Part shown: positions 49,012-58,016 of the stretch, in pieces
Numbering within the stretch: the first letter of the stretch is position 1
Layout: the number at the start of each line of letters is the position of its first letter
From: Sinonovacula constricta
Lineage: Eukaryota; Mollusca; Bivalvia; Cardiida; Solecurtidae
Direction of reading: 5' to 3'
NCBI GenBank assembly: GCA_007844125.1
Contig: CM017564.1
Location: 14,873,714 to 14,937,713 of the forward strand
Length of the DNA stretch: 64,000 nucleotides
Program-made: the position numbers and the translations under genes
The notes under the pieces: generated by a model
What the model saw: the letters and a program-made list of their open reading frames with translations, nothing else
Database searches by the model: none
Told to the model about the DNA's origin: nothing

Positions 49012-50215
49012 TTAACTCATTGTGCCCTACAGCTAATTGACCAGTTGTACCCTAGAGGCATTTCTCCAGTTATGCCCTACACCTGGTGGGGGTCTTATCT
49101 GCCCCTCATGCCGAGACACATCTGGTGTGGATTACCGGTCAGTGGAAGATATTGGGGGTGGGTGTATACACAACACAATAAACATGTCATTTTGGAAGTA
49201 CTCTAAAGGGATATTTTCACATACTTGAAGCACAGAAAGTGCTTTACACAACCATGTAATTTTTAACACGATATGAGAAGAAATACTTCAGAAACGAGTG
49301 AAATCTGAAGAACATGTAAGATTGACAATATCAAAATTAACAGTTCAAATTATTAAAGTGAAGAATATTGACCTCATCAAGTTTTTTTCATGTTTATAAC
49401 GTAAATAACACTGCTTTATATAATATTTTATATAATAAGTAACATTAAAACAGTCGGCCATCTTTGATTTAAAGTTGCGATTTACCGGTAGTTTGAGAAA
49501 ATAACACTCTTAAACTTCATATTTGATAGAAAACTTCGGCGATTTCCAAGAGTTAGATTGTGTCTTTTATCTATTGATATCTGCAATTATCATATTATTA
49601 TTGGATCTGACGTAGGTAATTTCACATATCCGCCGATACATATGCGTATAAGTAGGAATTTTAAAGCTAACAGTAAGACACATCGCCGTTTTTCTTTGTC
49701 TCGACATAATTAATTCATTGTGTTTACATCCGGGTTACATGAAATTCCAATATATTATATAACAAGGTTTCTGATTGGTTGAGATCGAAGTATAAATTAA
49801 TCATTTGAAAACTGCTTTTACGATCGTATTTCAGCCGAGAAATGTTTCAAATTAGATGTGAATCACTTCAATCAGAGAAAATGTCGCCGATTTTTCTGTT
49901 GCTCGATACAATAAATGAAAAAACAAAAAAGGATTTAAGCCGATAGATTTAGATTACGATGACATTAGCATTTACGATACTGTGATGTACTTGATTGGCC
50001 GAGACTCGAAAGTGATTGAAAACATGAGTTTTAACCAGCAAATATGATGGACGCATTAACGCGGCGTTCGGCAGTAGCCGAGACATTTTCAGGGCCGCCT
50101 TAACGCGGCGCTCGGCGCCAGACACAGGTAAAATGCGACGCGATAAGTCGTCTCCCGGCATGAGGAGGCTGTTTTTCGTGCCGCTTTAATGCGTCATTAG
50201 GGTACAATGAGTTAA
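49012..50215. mobile_element. piggyBac-like MITE with TTAA ends
   Basis: CTTAACTCATTGTGCCCTA at 49011-49029 is mirrored by TAGGGTACAATGAGTTAAG at 50198-50216. The TTAA flanks look like a piggyBac target duplication with about 14-bp TIRs (CTCATTGTGCCCTA). The interior of about 1.2 kb has no transposase frame. Its right third is GC-rich, with two copies of an AACGCGGCG(T/C)TCGGC block. Confidence 0.65.
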
Positions 50216-50216
50216 G

Positions 50217-51385
50217 ACAGTACAGTATTGAGAGTTTCCACATCCGTAAAGATCCCTTATCTTGGCAACCATCTTTGATAACAACTTCAAGGAATTCAGA
50301 TGAAATGTATAGAAGCGTAAATTTTATTTTCTTATAATTTGTTGATTTGTGGTTCAAAAATTTATAGCTATGCAACTGGAAAGCATATTTTTAGAATGCA
50401 CCATTTTTAACATTGATCAATGCACAAAGAATTAATATACAAAAATAAATAAAATTATTGGCTCATCCTTAAAGAAAATGAACAGTGTATCCTTTTTGGT
50501 TTTATATTTTTTACCATTTAAACTATCAAAATATAGTTTTGATATTTAAACATACTTCATAAAAGATGTTAAATTTGATTTAAAATTGAGTAAAATATCA
50601 AGAAAATAAAAACACAGTGGGGAGTCACATACTGGACATATTTCCAGCATTAGCTTTTGCCTTCAAAAATGGCTGCCTTAAACTGTCTTATTAGTGCCTA
50701 TGGCATCACATGGAAACTATACAGATTATCTTTGTGTTCAACAATTAAGTCTTAAATACTTGCTAAACTAGTATTAATTTTAACTTGGCCCTGATATCCC
50801 TATGGTCGTTTTGGTGATATCAAACTAGTATCAGTTTTAATAGTCAGGAGAGAACCACTGCACAGGACTGCTGAGTTTGAAGACCTAAAATACAATTTTT
50901 GTTCATAAAACAAAATTATCTGCATTTAACAAGTAGTTCTTTTTGCATTTGAAGTATTTTAGGTCATCACACCACACCATTTATATTGATAAACGTTTCT
51001 GGAGTAGGACCTCCCTACCACACTCTGCACTGGCAGGACACAACCTGGCAGGACACAACCTACCACCCCCATCCCCAGTGGCCCACACCAGCACACCTTC
51101 TGTATCCATGGTCAAGTTAAAAGGGACACAGAAACTGTCATTGGTTAAACTAATAGATCAAAGCACTGTGCCATAATTAAAAGATGTCTGTGAACTATTT
51201 ACAATTAGTATATTTGTCAAGTAAACAGAATCTCTACTTTTTGAATTGAACATGTGCATTATTTATCTCCCTTGTATTTTTATACACTTTATGTATGAGC
51301 AACATATCTATTTTAACTTGTTGCTTATTTTAAACATGATCTTCATTCACTTTTATTGATTGCTTATCTAATTCCACATTAATCT
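50217..51385. other. AT-rich sequence, no gene seen
   Basis: Only short open frames without recognisable domains. Splice-like signals exist, but I see no supported exon. Confidence 0.4.
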
Positions 51386-51389
51386 ATTA

Positions 51390-51672
51390 TTCGGCCCCAT
51401 GTACGGGAGGACCCGGGTTCCATCCCGTGCCACAACATACCAAAGTCATTAAAAATGGTAGTGGTATAGCCCCCTTGCTAACGCTCAAGCAAATATAAGG
51501 GTAGTTCCACGACTGGTTGGCCGAGTGCCATGATAATGTGACTGGGTGTGGTATCATGTCAGGTGTTCGCGGTATGCTATACACAGTGAAGGCAGCACTA
51601 TATCTGCTTCAAATGGACACTGTCTCCAGATAACTAAAAATATTGTTGGTGGGACGATAAACCCAATAAACA
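51390..51672 (+). mobile_element. SINE family A, 5' truncated
   Basis: ACGGGAGGACCCGGGTTCCA, GTGACTGGGTGTGGTATCAT and tail GGGACGATAAACCCAATAAA. Confidence 0.8.
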
Positions 51673-51789
51673 TATATTATTACTTGTGAATGCTGCTGTC
51701 TGACTTTGGCCCTGTTACATTTGTCTCTACCGTATTTACCCATGGGTAGGAAAAGACACCGCGTATCTTGTTGGGTGAATCTCACATAA

Positions 51790-53275
51790 TCCCGTTATTA
51801 TACTCCCACCACAAAATGTGGGGGGGGGGGATTCGCTTTGTCCGTCCGTCTGTCGGTCCGTCCGTCCGTCCGTCTCCATTATCGTGTCCGCTCTATAAAT
51901 CATATACCAATTGAAGGATTTTCTTCAAACTTGGCTGAAATGTTCACCTCAACAAGGGGATGTGCAGAACCCATGTTGCCCATGTGTCAGCTCAAAGTCA
52001 AGGTCACAATGGAAGATCAAATATCAAACAATCAAATATTAGACATTATGTCGTGTCCGCTCTGTTAATCCTACACTAATTGAAAGATTTTCTTTAATCA
52101 TGGCTCAAATGTTCACCACAACAAGGGGATGTTCAGAACCCATATTACTCTTTTGCCGGCTTAAGGTCAAGGTCACAATTGAAGGTCAAAAATTGACTTT
52201 GAAAATATTCTTAAATTTTAACATGTATTTGAATATTTTTGAAACTAGAAAAGTATATGCTTGAAACTTAAAATATATATAAAGTGTTACAATTAGGATA
52301 TGCGGGTCAAGTTTCATAACATTGTATTGCATTTTGACAAAGTTATGCCCCTTTTAAGTCTTAAAATTTACATACAATCAAGTATTAGACAATATGCCGT
52401 GTCCGCTCTGTAAGTCCTACACTAATTAAAATATTTTCTTTAATCTTGGCTCAATTGTTCACCTCAACAAGGGGATGTACAGAACCCATGTTACTTATTT
52501 GCCGGCTTAAGGTCAAGGTCACACTTGAAGGTCAAAAATTGACTTAGAAAATATTCTTAAATTTTAATATGTATTTGAATATTTCTGAAACTAGAAAAAA
52601 GTATTTGCTTGAAACTTAAAATATATATAAAGTGTCACAATTAGGATATGCAGGTCAAGTTTAATAACTCTGTATTGCATTTTGACAAAGTTATGCCCCT
52701 TTTAAGTCTTCAAATTTAAATACAATCAAATATTAAACATTATGCCGTGTCCGCTCTATAAATTCTATACCAATGGAAGAAATTTCTTCAAACTTTACTA
52801 AAATGTTCAACTCAACAAGGTTATGTGCAGAACCCTTGTTACCTTTGTGCCGGCTTAAGGTCAAGGTTACACTTGAAGGTCAAAATTGACTTAGAAAATG
52901 TTCTTAAATTTTAGCATGAACTTTAATATTTCTTAAATTAGCACAGGTATTTGCCTAAAAACTTAAAAGATATATAACGTATCACAAGTAAGATATGCAG
53001 GTCAAGTTTCATAACTATGTATTGCATTTTGACAAAGTTATGCCCCTTTTTAAGTCTTTTAATTTACTTACAATCAATAAAAGACAATATGTCAGGTCCG
53101 CTCTACAAATTCTGTACTAATGGAAGGATTTTCTTCAGACTTGACTCAAATGTTCACCCCAACTGGGCAATGTGCAGAACCCAACTTACCCTTGTACTAG
53201 CTTTGTCAAGGACATTGGTGGGGGTATGAATCGTATTCAGCGATAGTTCTAGTTTCTTTTAAATCTCATGTCCAC
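51790..53275 (+). mobile_element. pearl-like element with (CCGT)n tract and ~345-bp tandem core repeats
   Basis: The left end CTCCCACCACAAAATGTGGG can fold back. It is followed by a (GTCC/CCGT)n tract at 51838-51875, then repeats each starting GTGTCCGCTCTRTAAATYC: a short one at 51881, longer ones from 52053, 52397 and 52745, and a last partial at 53093. Each has CACCTCAACAAGGGGATG and AAGGTCAAGGTCACACTTGA. The right end is TTGGTGGGGGTATGAATCG. The ACGG microsatellite plus tandem core is the hallmark of bivalve pearl elements (thought to be Helentron-related). Not protein-coding. Confidence 0.65.
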
Positions 53276-53561
53276 GTGTGTTTTTAAATTCAACGTCTCT
53301 ATGCTTGATATTTTGATATTTTCTAAACACAGAATAGAATAAAACAACTATCGTTTGTTATTGCTAAGTATATTTTTAATAGCATGTCATATCATTTTAA
53401 TATATCAATAGTTTATACAAGATAACAAATAGCAAAACACGACCAGTTATACATCTGAAAGTTAAGTTTTTATATCAAAGCGAGTTTTGAAAAAATACAA
53501 TGTAACATGTCGTTTCATTAGTCAAATAACTATTGACGTTTTTTACTGTTAATGCTCGTCC

Positions 53562-53912
53562 TACATATGTTAAAGATGGTATCCGAAAGTTTGCTTATAT
53601 CTAATATATGTAACAATATCTTACCTTTGGTGGGGGGGGGCATTCTTTTCAAATCTTTAAATAAGAACGAGTGACATTCCTTCTAAAAGTAGACATCGAC
53701 GTCACAACGGATGACATGGATGAGTTAAAACATAAGTGGTCACGTGGTTTTCTTTTTTTTAAAAATAGCTAACTGTGCAGCATAGATAAGATAGAAAATA
53801 CATTTTTTTAAATGACGATTGTGGAGTCATAGTTCACTTGTCAGACAGTTGTAGAACAATGGTTTATTATGATATTTAATGAAGATATTTTTGGTCCGAT
53901 ACAACCTTGAAG
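53562..53912 (-). mobile_element. M1 MITE copy, reverse
   Basis: On + it begins TTAAAGATGGTATCCGAAAG and ends GGTCCGATACAACCTT. The reverse complement carries AAGAAAACCACGTGACCACT and TGTGACGTCGATGTCTA internal blocks in M1 order. Confidence 0.6.
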
Positions 53913-54150
53913 AACACAAAACGTTGTTATGAAACATAATCACAAAATATTAAAAGATATCGAACCTAAAATAATCCCCTCGCCTCTCTCTATCTATCTT
54001 ATTATTTCTCTCTCTCTCTCTCCAAGATATTAGCTAGTAGTTATCTTATTCATCATGTTTGTTTTTCAGTAACAGTTTTGCCATGTATAACAGTATATAT
54101 AGTAACCTTGTGTGGTTATTTTATCAAGGGGAGAGCAACCACTAAAAACA

Positions 54151-54463
54151 CCGGACCTCGTAGCGCAATCGGTTGAGCGTCGGCTCCAGGTACGGGAGAC
54201 CCCGGGTTCGATCCCGGGACGCGACATACCAAAGTCGTAAAAATGGTAGAGGTATAGCTCTCTTGCTAACGCGCAAGTAAATAGAAGGGTAGTTCCCCGA
54301 CTAGTTTTTCCGGTGTCAGGATAATGTGACTGGGTGTGGTATCACGCCAGGTGGTCACGGCATGCTATACACAGTGAAGGCAGCACTATGTCTGCTTTAA
54401 GATGACACCGTCTCCAGATAACAGAAATACTGTTGGTGGGACAGTAAACACAACAAACAACAA
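54151..54463 (+). mobile_element. SINE family A, full length
   Basis: The best-preserved copy: CCGGACCTCGTAGCGCAATC head (A box), GGTTCGATCCCGG B box, complete body and AACAAACAACAAACAAAG tail. It can serve as the family reference here. Confidence 0.92.
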
Positions 54464-54540
54464 ACAAAGAAAGTGCTGGTCAGCCTCATTCTGTTTCTAA
54501 CACAACACACCAATCAACACGGATTTGACAAAACATACCT

Positions 54541-55560
54541 TTAGAGGTGATATTGGACAGTTTGGACCAAACAACTTTCCTCAAACAAATAAAGAAAACA
54601 ACGTGACCACCTACTTTTGAGATAACGTTATATAACCATCCTGATAATCCTCTCTGATGTCGTAATGTATTTGTAAAAGAATCCCGAATTGTGCTTATTT
54701 GTAGAATTGGATCGAATGATAGAATTGGATCGAATGATAGAATTGGATCGAATGATAGAATTGGATCGAATGATAGAATTGGATCAAATGTAGAATTGGA
54801 TCGAATGATAGAATTGGATCGAATGATAGAATTGGATCGAATGATAGAATTGGATCAAATGATAGAATTGGATCGAATGATAGAATTGGATCGAATGATA
54901 GAATTGGATCGAATGATAGAATTGGATCGAATGATAGAATTGGATCAAATGTAGAATTGGATCAAATGATAGAATTGGATCGAATGATAGAATTGGATCG
55001 AATGATAGAATTGGATCAAATGATAGAATTGGATCAAATGTAGAATTGGATCAAATGATAGAATTGGATCGAATGATAGAATTGGATCGAATGATAGAAT
55101 TGGATCAAATGTAGAATTGGATCAAATGATAGAATTGGATCGAATGAATGATATCATTGGATCGAATGAAAGATAGAATTGGATCGAATGATATGTTTTA
55201 CTCCCAATATCCCAAACAGGGGTCAGATTGTTACATGTATTTGATAGATACCACCCTTTAGCTACGAGATGTTACTATTCAGCGTGTTTTACTCCCAATA
55301 TTCCAAACAGGGGTCAGATTGTTACATGTATTTGATAGATACCACCCTTTAGCTACGGGATGTTACTATTCAGCATGTTTACTTCCAATATCCCAAACAG
55401 GGGTCAGATTGTTACATGTATTTGATAGATACCACCCTTTAGCTACGGGATGTTACTATTCAGCATGTTTTACTTCCAATATCCCAAACAGGGGTCAGAT
55501 TGTTACATGTATTTGATAGATACCACCCTTTAGCTATGGGATGGTACTATTCCGCATGTT
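54541..55560 (+). mobile_element. M1 MITE copy expanded by two internal tandem arrays
   Basis: The 5' end GGTGATATTGGACAGTTTGG lies near 54547. Internal AACAACGTGACCACCTA and CTCTCTGATGTCGTA blocks run to TTATTTGTAGAATTGG near 54704. There an 18-bp array (ATAGAATTGGATCGAATG, about 27 units, 54704-55190) begins. The element's 3' region (TCCCAAACAGGGGTCAGATT, GTTACATGTATTTGATAGAT, ACCACCCTTTA) follows as four about 90-bp tandem units (55195-55560). Confidence 0.7.
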
Positions 55561-55624
55561 TTACTCATTTTCTTATCTTCGAAAATCATACAAGTCTTGT
55601 TCAGACTTACATTTTGTACATCAT

Positions 55625-56390
55625 TTTACACAATAATTCATTTACAATACTGTCAACACACATGTTCATTATACACAATAATTAATTTACAATATTGTCA
55701 ACACACATGTTCATTATACAAATTAATTCATTTACAATATTGTCAACACACATGTTCATTATGCAAATTAATTCATTTACAATGTTGTCAACACACATGT
55801 TCATTATACAAATTAATTCATTTACAATATTGTCAACACACATGTTCATTATACAAATTAATTCATTTACAATGTTGTCAACACATATGTTCATTATACA
55901 AATTAATTCATTTACAATATTGTCAACACACATGTTCATAATACAAATTAATTCATTTACAATATTGTCAACACACATGTTCATTATACAAATTAATTCA
56001 TTTACAATATTGTCAACACACATGTTCATTATACAAATTAATTCATTTACAATATTGTTAACACACATGTTCATTATACAAATTAATTCATTTACATTGT
56101 TGTCAACACACATGTTCATTATACATATTAATTCATTTACAATATTGTCAACACACATGTTCATTATACAAATTAACTCATTTACAATATTGTCAACACA
56201 CATGTTCATTATACAAATTAATTCATTTACAATATTGTCAACACACATGTTCATTATACAAATTAATTCATTTACAATATTGTCAACACATATGTTCATT
56301 ATACAAATTAATTCATTTACAATGTTGTCAACACACATGTTCATTATACAAATTAATTCATTTACAATGTTGTCAACACACATGTTCAGG
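55625..56390 (+). repeat. 45-bp minisatellite, about 17 units
   Basis: The unit is TTCATTATACAAATTAATTC, ATTTACAATATTGTCAACAC and ACATG. The length is a multiple of 3, so both strands show long artificial frames of 15-residue repeats. Confidence 0.96.
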
Positions 56391-57544
56391 ACAAATTACA
56401 GTTCATGTGTATGATACAATAACAATAATACTATAGTAAACATAATATAAGTAGTTCTTAATACATACTATTTCTTGTATTACCCTTTACAGCATGGCAA
56501 CATTGTCCAGACACTCATTAGTATTCTACAAAATAACCAGGATACCGCGAATATCTTTTTTTTTCTTTTTTTTTCTTTTTTTTTTTTGATAAATACGTAG
56601 GTGATATGTCAATAGATATTATCACTTACTCGTGAATGTAGATAATCCCTGATACGAACAGAACAATCCATATTATAAATTATGAAACCACTTGGTAAAA
56701 TGTTACAATATAGGTATAATAGTATATCGTCCCTAATGTGAATTCATTAGCTGAAATATGCATAATGCAGCTGTATTACTGTTTAATGAATTTCTCTGTA
56801 CATTTCTGTAAATGCCATTTACACCTTATGTTCTATTAGACTTGGCTATATTTGTGATCGAATTTATGCCAATAAACATGTTATGTTATGAATACTGTTT
56901 GGTATTACATAAACCAACGCACAGAAATCGTGGTTCTTTAACATGTGTGCACACCATTAAACTTTTATGGAAACCAACGAAAATGTATAAACGCCAGTTT
57001 AATGTAGCCCAATTACAATATTGCTGCTGTTCACAAACAGAACCATTTACCGTAGTTCTCCCTTTTACTTCCATTACCGTAAACGTCCTAATGAACAATA
57101 TGATTTAGTCTATATGGTATTAACGTTATGGATCTGATTACTTATTGACAATCTCACAACGTCCATGTATAATATAACATAGGTTGACAATCATGTTTCC
57201 CACTGCGAGTCATTACCACCGTCTACTTGGTAATATCGCCGCCAGTAGAACCAGAGTAGCTTTCTACAAATTGTACACTGCTCGGCACATGGTCTTCACG
57301 AAGGCTACAACAGATTATTTAATTGGTATAATTGACAAACCTTCGATAAAATGCACGCACATCAGTTAAAGGCGATGAACTAAATATTTTGATTGGTTGA
57401 TTTGTTTACTTTTGATAAAAATACAAAAAAAAAGTTTCCGCCACATTTCTATTGTAGGCCTTTGTTCCATTTCCTCTGTAGATCAAGTTCACATACAGTA
57501 ACTACGTGCAGCCATGTACAGTAAATATAGTCTTGCCCTTGTTT

Positions 57545-57870
57545 AACAACTCGTGCTCAGACCTTGAGCTCGAACCCTGGACTATCCGCGTCAGATTCCA
57601 TCGCCTTAACCATTACATCACGGATCCGGTGGAGTTGTGGCGAAGTGGTAGAGTGCCCGACATGTAACTACCCCGACTGCATAGTCACACACCGCGTTGG
57701 GTTGAGTCCCGTTTGGGGCGAATGACTTAATGTGGTAAGATCTTCCAGCTGGCGTGTGGTGCGCCGGTGGTTCTACCCAGACATTTGTCTGGGGTATTCT
57801 TCCACCAAAATAGCTGAACGGCGCTATAATTACCATAACTGGTCGCTGAGTTGTAATTAACAAACAAAAA
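57545..57870. mobile_element. reverse tRNA-like SINE head abutting a full SINE family B (57625-57870, +)
   Basis: 57545-57625, read on -, has a tRNA-like head with GTGATGTAATGGTTAAGG and GGGTTCGAGCTC. On + the next element has GTGGCGAAGTGGTAGAGTG, GGTTGAGTCCC, GGTTCTACCCAGACATTTGT and ATAATTACCATAACTGGTCG. Both lie just downstream of the last recognised EF-hand exon. Confidence 0.75.
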
Positions 57871-57903
57871 CATAACAAATAACACACATTAACTGGACAT
57901 TAC

Positions 57904-58016
57904 CATCAATGTTCACTTGATTGTTTGTTGTGTTGGCTCTCATCTCGTCAAACAATTCCTTAATCTCGTCGTTATCTAGAGGCTCGCCCAATTTCTTCAA
58001 CGCCACTCGGAGCTCT
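57904..58016 (-). CDS. EF-hand gene exon 4
   Basis: Acceptor TATATTTCAG; the split Lys codon is followed by ELRVALKKLGEPLDNDEIKE and then LFDEMRANTTNNQVNID. Donor GTAATG in phase 1; the next codon starts with G and is probably Glu at loop position 12. Confidence 0.82.

Noticed and set aside
50100..50375. 91-codon frame on - near the piggyBac-like element
   Set aside because: It spans the MITE border and has no domain; likely chance.
53090..53112. Candidate last exon of the EF-hand gene on - (TACAG, then EFVERT and stop)
   Set aside because: It fits the split codon and EF-hand pattern by chance, but it lies inside a core repeat of the pearl-like element and would need a 4.8-kb intron.
54151..54225. 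Possible tRNA genes (also at 21538-21612, 26805-26880 and 58477-58560)
   Set aside because: A and B boxes are present, but each is followed by a conserved SINE body and tail and recurs many times; cloverleaf pairing is poor. Treated as SINE heads.
55682..56414. Two opposed frames of about 235 residues with 15-residue repeats
   Set aside because: Artefact of the 45-bp minisatellite.
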